Source of the DNA: Rhodospirillaceae bacterium
GTDB lineage: Bacteria; Pseudomonadota; Alphaproteobacteria; Rhodospirillales; Casp-alpha2
Assembly: GCA_018698795.1 (NCBI GenBank)
Contig: JABIPG010000125.1
Location: forward strand, 1-51,147
Length of the DNA stretch: 51,147 nucleotides
Direction: 5' to 3'
Position numbers and translations under genes: made by a program
Shown here: positions 1 to 6,313 of the stretch, one piece after another
Position numbering within the stretch: position 1 is the first letter of the stretch
Layout of the letters: every line of letters begins with the position of its first letter
Notes under the pieces: generated by a model
The model's input: only the letters and a program-made list of their open reading frames with translations
Databases searched by the model: none
What the model was told of the DNA's origin: nothing

Positions 1-15
1 CTAGAGCATTTCCGA
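1..15 (+). repeat. IS630 left terminal inverted repeat
   Basis: CTAGAGCATTTCCGA, the exact reverse complement of 1059-1073. It includes the flanking TA at 2-3. Confidence 0.88.
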
Positions 16-105
16 TCTTAATTGAGTCGAAAGTTCAATTGATTGATTCCTTTTTAAGACTATTCGTGATTCCTTTGCGTAATGGATGGCAAGGGAGGTT
101 GGGCG

Positions 106-459
106 ATGACGATTTCACAAGATTTACGTATTCGTTTGGTGAAGAAAGTTGCGAGTGGAATGTCGTGTCGGCAAGCTGCGGCGCACTTTGATGTGAGTGC
201 CAGTTCAGCCATTCGCTTTGCCAAGCTTTATGAGACAGAAGGCTCGGTGGCTGCTAAAGAACGCGGGCCCGGCAAGCGCCGTCTCGATCCTTATGGCGAG
301 GAGATCGTGAGCTGGATTAAGGAGACACCCGATATGACCTTGCAGGAACTGTCTCAGCGCTTGTCGGAAGTCCATGCTATTCGCGCACCGAAATCGACGA
401 TTGATGATTGGCTGCGCTCTCAGCGGATCAGCTTTAAAAAAAACCGCACACGCCAGTGA
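106..459 (+). CDS. IS630 transposase, N-terminal (helix-turn-helix) frame
   Basis: This 117-aa frame encodes the DNA-binding half of the transposase. Residues about 8-55 form a winged helix-turn-helix typical of IS630 (motif CRQAAAHFDVSASSAIRF), and a second HTH-like segment follows (MTLQELSQRL, KSTIDDWL). ATG at 106 is preferred over ATG at 82 because a GGAGG lies eight bases upstream. The frame ends shortly after an A8 run at 436-443. The DDE half is in the next frame, so a full-length enzyme needs a net +1 change of frame or a one-base slip on the A run. This half alone could bind the ends but not cut. Confidence 0.85.
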   Translation: MTISQDLRIRLVKKVASGMSCRQAAAHFDVSASSAIRFAKLYETEGSVAAKERGPGKRRLDPYGEEIVSWIKETPDMTLQELSQRLSEVHAIRAPKSTIDDWLRSQRISFKKNRTRQ

Positions 460-1057
460 ACAAGAACGCCCCGATGTACAAGCGGCCCGGACTGTCTGGC
501 GCAAACGCCAAGCATGGCTTGCGGTGCATCCCGACCAGATCAGCAAACTCGTGTTCATCGATGAAACCGGCATCAACACCAAAATGGCGCGCCTCAGGGG
601 GCGCTGCCGCAGAGGCCGCCGGATGGTCGCCAGCATTCCCCACGGTCATTGGAAAACCATGACGTTTATTGCTGGGTTGCGCTGTGATGGCCTGACGGCA
701 CCCTGGGTCATTGAAGGAGCCATGAACGCTGATGCGTTCGAAAAATACATTCAAACACAACTCGCGCCGACCCTCAAAAAGGGCGATGTGGTTGTCCTCG
801 ATAATCTCTCGGCGCACAAACGAGACGACGCGAGGCGGGCCATTGAGGAGCGCGGCGCATGGCTCTTGTTCCTGCCCCCATACTCACCTGACCTTAACCC
901 CATCGAATTGGCCTTCTCAAAGTTCAAGGCACATATGAAGCGCCTAAAAGCGCGAAGCGTTGACGAACTATGGAAGGCTGCCGGAACCGTCTGTGAGTTG
1001 TTCAAGCCGGACGAATGTCGAAACTTCTTTGCCGCCGATGGCTATGCGCCAGAATAA
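374..1057 (+). CDS. IS630 transposase, C-terminal DDE frame
   Basis: This frame encodes the catalytic RNase-H-like half of the transposase. The three acidic residues are visible: D in VFIDETGINT, D in VVLDNLSAHK and E in PYSPDLNPIELAFSKFK. They are in the order and context of IS630 DDE enzymes. The frame opens at 374, but the homologous part begins near the A8 tract at 436-443, where it would join the upstream HTH frame, so the ATG at 374 is probably not a natural start. The whole DDE domain is intact. Whether the element is active depends on whether frame switching at the A8 run is programmed or a decay mutation. Confidence 0.85.
   Translation: MLFAHRNRRLMIGCALSGSALKKTAHASEQERPDVQAARTVWRKRQAWLAVHPDQISKLVFIDETGINTKMARLRGRCRRGRRMVASIPHGHWKTMTFIAGLRCDGLTAPWVIEGAMNADAFEKYIQTQLAPTLKKGDVVVLDNLSAHKRDDARRAIEERGAWLLFLPPYSPDLNPIELAFSKFKAHMKRLKARSVDELWKAAGTVCELFKPDECRNFFAADGYAPE
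436..443 (+). other. A8 slippage or frameshift site in transposase
   Basis: A run of eight adenines (TTT AAA AAA AAC in the upstream frame) lies where the HTH frame must give way to the DDE frame. The needed change is +1 relative to the upstream frame, equal to losing one A in the transcript. This suits transcriptional slippage or a true indel better than a classical -1 ribosomal frameshift. Confidence 0.5.
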
Positions 1058-1058
1058 T

Positions 1059-1073
1059 TCGGAAATGCTCTAG
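1059..1073 (-). repeat. IS630 right terminal inverted repeat
   Basis: TCGGAAATGCTCTAG, exact complement of the left end at 1-15. It abuts the interrupted STAS gene. Confidence 0.88.
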
Positions 1074-1294
1074 CACTACCGCGCGCGGGCCTGCAACGCG
1101 GAAAGGCACTGGCCTTGGATTTGAGCCGCGTAACATGGATCGACAGTGCCGGCTTGGCGGGCCTCGTGCGGCTGCTCGCCGATGCACGCCGGTTGGGGGG
1201 CGAGTTTCGCTTGGCCGGCGCCAGCGAAACCGTGCGCAAGGCGCTCATCTTCGCAAGGTTGGATGCTTTGTTTCCAGTAGAGAAGACGTCTTAA
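1074..1294 (+). pseudogene. STAS-domain protein (anti-sigma-antagonist type), 3' remnant cut by IS630
   Basis: Reading the frame whose codons start at 1073, 1076 and so on gives an uninterrupted C-terminal STAS domain ending in TAA at 1292-1294. It contains LALDLSRVTWIDSAGLAGLV, the strand-turn-helix motif with the phosphorylatable Ser of SpoIIAA/MlaB-type STAS proteins, followed by LADARRLGGEF and a final helix. There is no start codon. The 5' part must lie left of the inserted IS element, outside the window. Restoring the TA target site keeps the frame (Leu-Ala-Leu-Pro), so the gene was intact before insertion. STAS proteins act in partner-switching regulation or in lipid-transport complexes. 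Which applies here cannot be told. Confidence 0.75.
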
Positions 1295-1315
1295 ACACGC
1301 TGGCGAGCCGTTTTG

Positions 1316-2521
1316 TTAGCCAGCTTTGGCCTGCGCGGCCAACAAATCATCGACATAAAATCCCTGGAACATCTGGATACCCAGGTCATGGGCCACCTGT
1401 AGACCCAATTCATCGTCGAGACGTGCTAGCACCACCACCGTGCCGGCTGCCTGCATGGCGGCAATCTCGTCGCGGAACTGCGGCAGCACCGATTCTGCGC
1501 CATTGCGCCAAAAAATCTTGGCAATGTTGGCGTTGAGCCTGGACAAGTTCACCACGCCGACGGTTTCAGGAAAAACAGCATCGACGGCAATTGTACCGCC
1601 GCGCGAGCGGATTAGTTCAGCGGCAACGCCAAACTCATCAAAATGCTGCAGGATATTGGCTTGCCGGAACTCGAATACGAGATTCGCAAACACCGAATAG
1701 TCGTCGTCGCCCATGAAGTCCTGGAATGCCTTGGTGAAAACGCTTTCCACGTTGAGGTTGATGGAACACTTGGCGCCGGATGGATTGACCGCGTCGTAAG
1801 CCTCGACCAACAACTTGTCGAGCGTCAGGGTCAATTGATTGAACAGATTGCCTGAGCCGCGCAATTCGACTTTTTTGAACACGTGCTTTTTCAACATATC
1901 CATGCCGACGAAGTATTCATGCATGACCTGCTGCGGCGCCTGGCCGGGTTTGATGGCGGCAATTTTTTGGTGGCGGATGAAAACCTTGGCGAACTGTTCC
2001 GGTCCCAATTGCTCATTCACACCGACAACCAGGGCGATGTCTTCTTCTTGCAAGCGGCGCAAGGCCTGGGATTGCTCCTGAGCAGGCTTATCCCCGGCAT
2101 CGACCAAACGCTCCATGATCTTGATGGCAGTGGCCATCTTTTGGCGCAGATCAAAGATCGCCACCAAACGGGTTTGATCGACCATGCCGAAGTTTTCCGG
2201 GAAGTACTCTTGGATCAGGCGCAGCAACGTGACCTTCAGGTCCGAATTGATGCGCACCAAGTTATACTCGTCCAACTTCGCCAGGAAGCCACGCTCAGCA
2301 TACGCAAGTTCGAAAACTTCCACGTTGTGACGATCTCGAAACTCGACTAGTGCGCGACGGAAATCGGCCCAGAACTCTTCAGGCGCATTGTTCAACGGCA
2401 GCATGCTCAACGATACGATGAGCAGGGCATTCACCCCAATCGGCGGCGACGCCATAGCGTGCAGGCGCAACAACAAATCTTCTGCCGAACCGGCTTGATC
2501 CAGTGGTATCTCAGACGGCAC
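1316..2521 (-). CDS. Degenerate EAL-domain-like protein
   Basis: A 401-aa soluble protein starting at GTG 2521, with AGGAGA about nine bases upstream. The C-terminal third follows the outline of the EAL phosphodiesterase barrel: a strand like FEF (FEFRQANILQHFDEFG), then IRSRGGTIAVDAV where active enzymes have the DDFG loop, then LGIQMFQGFYVDDLL matching the final LGC...QGY.F..P strand. The metal- and substrate-binding residues are absent: no EAL/EVL motif, no DDFGTG, and the catalytic glutamate strand reads VVVLARLDDELG. It is therefore probably a non-catalytic protein that binds c-di-GMP or another protein. The N-terminal 200 residues are helical and unrecognised. It converges on the broken STAS gene. 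Confidence 0.6.
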   Translation of the reverse strand: MPSEIPLDQAGSAEDLLLRLHAMASPPIGVNALLIVSLSMLPLNNAPEEFWADFRRALVEFRDRHNVEVFELAYAERGFLAKLDEYNLVRINSDLKVTLLRLIQEYFPENFGMVDQTRLVAIFDLRQKMATAIKIMERLVDAGDKPAQEQSQALRRLQEEDIALVVGVNEQLGPEQFAKVFIRHQKIAAIKPGQAPQQVMHEYFVGMDMLKKHVFKKVELRGSGNLFNQLTLTLDKLLVEAYDAVNPSGAKCSINLNVESVFTKAFQDFMGDDDYSVFANLVFEFRQANILQHFDEFGVAAELIRSRGGTIAVDAVFPETVGVVNLSRLNANIAKIFWRNGAESVLPQFRDEIAAMQAAGTVVVLARLDDELGLQVAHDLGIQMFQGFYVDDLLAAQAKAG

Positions 2522-2627
2522 GTCGGCGTTTCTCCTTTCCGATAGCGCGCCCCTCCCCCAAATGAATATTGTTTTTTAGATCATAAATCACCCGGCGCTC
2601 GACACCAAAGGAAAATTCTCCTGGTGC

Positions 2628-5075
2628 CTAGGCACGTATGCGCGCGTTCTTCGGGTCATAGAGGGGTCGCAAGGAGGCCTGGGCTGGATACTTGACCCCA
2701 ACGACCTCAATTTCGAACTTTCCGGTGTTGACGAAATCCGCGTCGGCACCATCGGGAAACTTAACGTATCCCAGGCCCACCGCGCCACCCAGGGCATGGC
2801 CGTACATCCCCGACGTGATGTATCCGACGATCTCACCGTCACGGTAGACGGGTTCGTTGTGGTACAGCAGCGGTTCCGGATCGGTTAGAATAAACTGCAC
2901 CAACCGCTGGGAAATGCCGGCCGAGCGCTGGCGCACTAGGGCGTCACGGCCGATGAAACCGCCCGCTTTGTCCCACGCAACGGCGAATCCAAGGCCTGAT
3001 TCCAACGGCGTTTCCTCATTGGTGATGTCATGCCCCCAATGTCGGTAGGCTTTCTCCATGCGGAGTGAATTGACAGCATGCATCCCGACATGGCGAAGCC
3101 CAAATCCAACCCCGCCTTCGACGAGGGTTTCATAAACACCACCCGCGAATTCGCTGGGCACATAGAGCTCCCATCCGAGTTCTCCGACATAAGTGATCCG
3201 CGAGGCCCGCACCTGCGCGTAACCCAATTCGATCTCGCGGCTGGAGGCAAATGGGAATGCATCGTTGGAAAGATCATCTGGCGTCAGCGTTTGCAAAAAG
3301 TCTCGCGCCTTCGGCCCCATGACCGCCAACACGGCATAGCCCGACGTGACATCGGTTGCGATGGCGTTGGCATCATCGGGGATATGGCTTTGCAACCAGT
3401 GGAAATCGCGCACCTGCGAGCCGCCCGATGTCACAACCATATAATCGTCTTCAGCCAACCGCGTCACCGTCAAATCAGCCTCGATGCCGCCGCGCTCATT
3501 GAGCCACTGGGTGTAGACGACACGTCCCGGCGGCACGGCGACTTCGTTGGCGCACACTTGGCTCAGCACCGCCTCTGCGTCGCGACCCTGCAATCGAAAT
3601 TTGGCGAACGACGTCATGTCGATCAAACCAACACCTTCACGGACCGCCATGTGTTCTGCGGCGGAGTGTTCAAACCAGTTTTGGCGGGTGTAACTGTACT
3701 CATAGACCGGCTCGACGCCTTTGGGGGCATACCAATTTGGCCGTTCCCATCCGGCGGTCTCTCCAAAGCAGGCACCGGCCTGAGCGTGTTTATCGTGCAG
3801 AGGCGTGCGTCGGACACCGCGCGAAGTTTTGTACTGATAAAACGGCCAATGCACTGCATAGAGCAGGCCGAGCGTCTCTTTGACACGGTCGTGTAGATAC
3901 TTGCCACCCGATTGGAACGGCATATTGCGGCGAATATCGACGCCGACCAGATCCATGGGTGGAAGACCGTCCCTGATCCAATCCGCCAAAACCTTACCGA
4001 TGCCGCCGGCAGACTGAATACCGATCGAATTGAGCCCGGCCGCAACGAAGACATTCTCCACCTCCGGTACCGGGCCCAGGTGATAGCGATCATCGGGGGT
4101 GAAACTTTCAGGGCCGCAGAAGAAAGTCTGAATACCCGCCGTCTCCAGTGCCGGCATGCGCTCTATGGCTTTCACGAGAACGGGCTCGAAATGATCGAAA
4201 TCATCTGGCAACTGATCGAAGCAGAAATCTTCAGATATGCCTTCCATGCCCCAGGGCTTGGCCACCGGCTCGAAGGCGCCGAGCAGAATTTTGCCGGCGT
4301 CTTCCTTGTAGTAAGCCCAGGCATCGTAGTCGCGCATGACCGGGAGATCGGGCGTGACGCCCTCGAAAGGCTCGGTGACGATGTAGAAATGCTCACACGC
4401 ATGCAGTGGCACGTGCACGCCGATGGTCGCGCCCAAAAAGCGCGTCCACATGCCGCAAGCGAGTACGATGTGCTTAGCGGAAATTTCTCCCGCTTCCGTG
4501 GTGACACCGACGGCACGCCCATCCTCGACGGTCACGCCGGTTACCGCAGTGTTCTCAAAAATCTTGGTGCCGCCGTTGCGCGCGCCCTTGGCAAGGGCTT
4601 GGGTAATACTGACCGGATCAGCCTGGCCATCGGACGGAATGAATATACCGCCAACCAGATCGTCGGTGCGGATCAACGGATAATGATCTTTGCATCCATC
4701 CGGCCCCAACACATCGACCTGAAGGCCGAAAACCTTGGCCATATCGGCGCGGCGCACCATGTCTTCCATGCGCCCAGCAGTGGTCGCCAGCGACAATGAA
4801 CCGTTCACTTTATAACCCGTGGCCTGGCCGGTTTCCTCTTCCAGGTCGAGATAAAGCTCAGCCGTGTATTTCGCCAACTTGGTCATATTCTGAGAGTCGC
4901 GCAGTTGACCGATCAAGCCGGCGGCATGCCACGTTGTCCCCGACGTCAACTGTTTGCGCTCAAGCAAGACAACATCGGTAATGCCGATCTTGGTCAGATG
5001 ATATGCAATCGAACATCCGATTACGCCGCCGCCAACAATCACCACTTCCGCTTGGTTTGGTAAACTCTTAGTCAT
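2628..5075 (-). CDS. FAD-dependent oxidoreductase fused to GcvT-like aminomethyltransferase (dimethylglycine/sarcosine dehydrogenase type)
   Basis: 815 aa from ATG 5075, with AGGGG upstream. The open frame extends further 5' but without family similarity. Residues 10-410 are a DAO-type FAD domain: GGGVIGCS nucleotide fold, and SGTTWHAAGL, where the His (about residue 50) matches the covalent flavin attachment site of mammalian dimethylglycine and sarcosine dehydrogenases. A bridging FAO_M region follows. The C-terminal half (from about 450) is the folate-binding GcvT barrel with its capping domain (YVGELGWELYVP, GMHAVNSLRMEKAYRHWG). Such enzymes oxidatively demethylate N-methylated amines and pass the methylene unit to tetrahydrofolate. 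The exact amine is not readable. It lies 49 bases behind the XRE-cupin regulator gene, likely in the same transcript. Confidence 0.88.
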   Translation of the reverse strand: MTKSLPNQAEVVIVGGGVIGCSIAYHLTKIGITDVVLLERKQLTSGTTWHAAGLIGQLRDSQNMTKLAKYTAELYLDLEEETGQATGYKVNGSLSLATTAGRMEDMVRRADMAKVFGLQVDVLGPDGCKDHYPLIRTDDLVGGIFIPSDGQADPVSITQALAKGARNGGTKIFENTAVTGVTVEDGRAVGVTTEAGEISAKHIVLACGMWTRFLGATIGVHVPLHACEHFYIVTEPFEGVTPDLPVMRDYDAWAYYKEDAGKILLGAFEPVAKPWGMEGISEDFCFDQLPDDFDHFEPVLVKAIERMPALETAGIQTFFCGPESFTPDDRYHLGPVPEVENVFVAAGLNSIGIQSAGGIGKVLADWIRDGLPPMDLVGVDIRRNMPFQSGGKYLHDRVKETLGLLYAVHWPFYQYKTSRGVRRTPLHDKHAQAGACFGETAGWERPNWYAPKGVEPVYEYSYTRQNWFEHSAAEHMAVREGVGLIDMTSFAKFRLQGRDAEAVLSQVCANEVAVPPGRVVYTQWLNERGGIEADLTVTRLAEDDYMVVTSGGSQVRDFHWLQSHIPDDANAIATDVTSGYAVLAVMGPKARDFLQTLTPDDLSNDAFPFASSREIELGYAQVRASRITYVGELGWELYVPSEFAGGVYETLVEGGVGFGLRHVGMHAVNSLRMEKAYRHWGHDITNEETPLESGLGFAVAWDKAGGFIGRDALVRQRSAGISQRLVQFILTDPEPLLYHNEPVYRDGEIVGYITSGMYGHALGGAVGLGYVKFPDGADADFVNTGKFEIEVVGVKYPAQASLRPLYDPKNARIRA

Positions 5076-5124
5076 GTTAGCCCCTGTTTCCGTAGTCCGT
5101 GCTAATGGACGATGATTTAAAATG

Positions 5125-5733
5125 TCAGTATGTAGGCGGTGAAATGACCCATAGAACCTTGGTCTCGATGGTTCCCGGGTTATAAGACCGATGGGCATCC
5201 CACCCGGAAAACTGAAAACTGTCGCCAGCCTTCAATTCATATGATTTCTGTTCGTGTTCCAGGATCAATTCTCCAGCCAATACGAGCCCGGCCTGATCCG
5301 TAGGTCGACTGTAGGCCGACACGCCGCTGGCGACCCCGGGCGGATAGGTAGTGATGATCATTTCGAAGGGGCCGCTCAAATTCGGCGACAATAGCTCTTC
5401 ATCAAGACCGCTGCCGGTGAAATGCAACCGCCGCCGCTTGTCCCGTCGAACGATGATATCGCGCTCATCGGACGGAGCGGCTTCGCCTTCTTCAAAGAAC
5501 CAGTTGATCCCGACCCCCAAGGCATCGGAGATGGCATGCAAAGTTTCGATATCGACACTGGAAAGACCGCGCTCCAACTGTGAAACGTAGCCAACAGAAC
5601 GCCCGATGGTTTCGGCTAAGCTCTGTAAGGTGATGCGCTTGGCCTTGCGCAGATCTCGGATTTGAGCACCAAGTCCCGCAGAACTGAAATTTTCACGGTT
5701 GCTAACGGGCGGAGTATCTGCGGCCTGCGGCAT
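5125..5733 (-). CDS. XRE-family regulator with C-terminal cupin sensor
   Basis: 202 aa. Residues about 22-78 are a Cro/CI-type HTH (LRKAKRITLQSLAETIGRS, then VGYVSQLERG). Residues about 125-200 form a cupin barrel (SRPTDQAGLVLAGELILEHE, LKAGDSFQFSGWDAHRSYNPG) that would hold a small ligand. This architecture is common for regulators of amine and amino-acid catabolism. It sits immediately upstream of the flavin/folate demethylase on the same strand, so control of that gene is the likely job. An AT-rich stretch with inverted TGAAA/TTTCA repeats lies upstream of its start and is the probable self-operator. Confidence 0.85.
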   Translation of the reverse strand: MPQAADTPPVSNRENFSSAGLGAQIRDLRKAKRITLQSLAETIGRSVGYVSQLERGLSSVDIETLHAISDALGVGINWFFEEGEAAPSDERDIIVRRDKRRRLHFTGSGLDEELLSPNLSGPFEMIITTYPPGVASGVSAYSRPTDQAGLVLAGELILEHEQKSYELKAGDSFQFSGWDAHRSYNPGTIETKVLWVISPPTY

Positions 5734-5796
5734 TCCGCTGCCCTCTGGTGAACGGTTGATTCCAATGGAGACGCATGTCGAATGAAATCAATAAAA

Positions 5797-5829
5797 TGAA
5801 ATGATTTTCAATTCAATGAAATTTTTTCA
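5797..5829 (-). promoter_or_regulatory. Twin TGAAA/TTTCA palindromes, candidate operator of the XRE-cupin gene
   Basis: Two inverted repeats lie side by side in an AT-rich gap: TGAAATGATTTTCA at 5797-5810 (5-base arms, 4-base spacer) and TGAAATTTTTTCA at 5817-5829 (same arms, 3-base spacer). Further ATGAAAT or ATTTCA copies flank them at about 5782-5788 and 5837-5843. The block lies about 65-95 bases upstream of the regulator's start codon. Two same-arm sites 20 bases apart suggest cooperative binding by an HTH dimer. Confidence 0.55.
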
Positions 5830-5841
5830 TTTTTTTTCATT

Positions 5842-6291
5842 TCACGAATCATCCATCACAATCGTTACCGGCCCGGAATTAACCAGCGACACCTCCATAC
5901 GCGCACCGAATTCGCCGGTTTCCACGACCAAACCCTGGTCCGCAAGGGCGGCACAGAAACCGTCATACAGGGCTTTTCCCACATCGGGAGAGGCCGCGCC
6001 GGAAAAACTCGGTCGGTTTCCGTTACGCCATTCCGCAGCCAAGGTAAATTGGCTGATGACGAGCGCCGAGCCGCCTATGTCTTTCACCGACAGGTTCATC
6101 TTGCCCGAACCGTCTTCGAATATTCGCATCGTTGCGATTTTGCGTGCGAAATAGTCGATCTGCCCCTGTTGCGCCGAGCTATCACTTGTTTCCGCACAAA
6201 ACAAAACAAGCAACCCTTGGCCGATGGCCCCCACCACCTCACCATCGACCGATACGTTCGCCTCTGATACGCGCTGCAAGATGGTTTTCAC
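5842..6291 (-). CDS. dtd: D-aminoacyl-tRNA deacylase
   Basis: 149 aa, the usual length for bacterial DTD, starting at GTG 6291. It hydrolyses D-amino acids (and glycine mischarged on tRNA-Ala) from tRNA, a cytoplasmic proofreading step. Both signature motifs are present: SQFTL at residues 80-84 and NSGPVT at 138-143 carrying the cross-subunit Gly-Pro dipeptide that excludes L-residues. The N-terminus MKTILQRVSEANVSVDG is also typical. The stop codon lies within the repeat-rich gap in front of the xre gene. No odd features. Confidence 0.95.
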   Translation of the reverse strand: MKTILQRVSEANVSVDGEVVGAIGQGLLVLFCAETSDSSAQQGQIDYFARKIATMRIFEDGSGKMNLSVKDIGGSALVISQFTLAAEWRNGNRPSFSGAASPDVGKALYDGFCAALADQGLVVETGEFGARMEVSLVNSGPVTIVMDDS

Positions 6292-6313
6292 GGGATATCG
6301 GACCTACTGACGC

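Larger units (their letters stand above)
1..1073 (+). mobile_element. IS630-family insertion sequence
   Basis: The two ends carry a 15-base inverted repeat, CTAGAGCATTTCCGA at 1-15 and its exact complement at 1059-1073. A TA dinucleotide sits at 2-3 and at 1071-1072, the TA target duplication expected of the IS630/Tc1 group, so the element proper is about 4-1070. Between the ends lie two overlapping reading frames for a transposase with a DDE catalytic domain. The right flank reads directly into the rest of a STAS-domain gene, so the element has inserted into that gene. The left flank is outside the window. Confidence 0.9.

Noticed and set aside
2603-2626. Hairpin CACCA...TGGTG just after the DAO-GcvT stop codon
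   Set aside because: The stem is short and interrupted, and no U tract follows on the minus strand. Not strong enough to call a terminator.
3078-4799. Long plus-strand open frames opposite the DAO-GcvT gene
   Set aside because: Antisense shadows of a well-conserved enzyme gene in GC-rich DNA. No start signals or domains.
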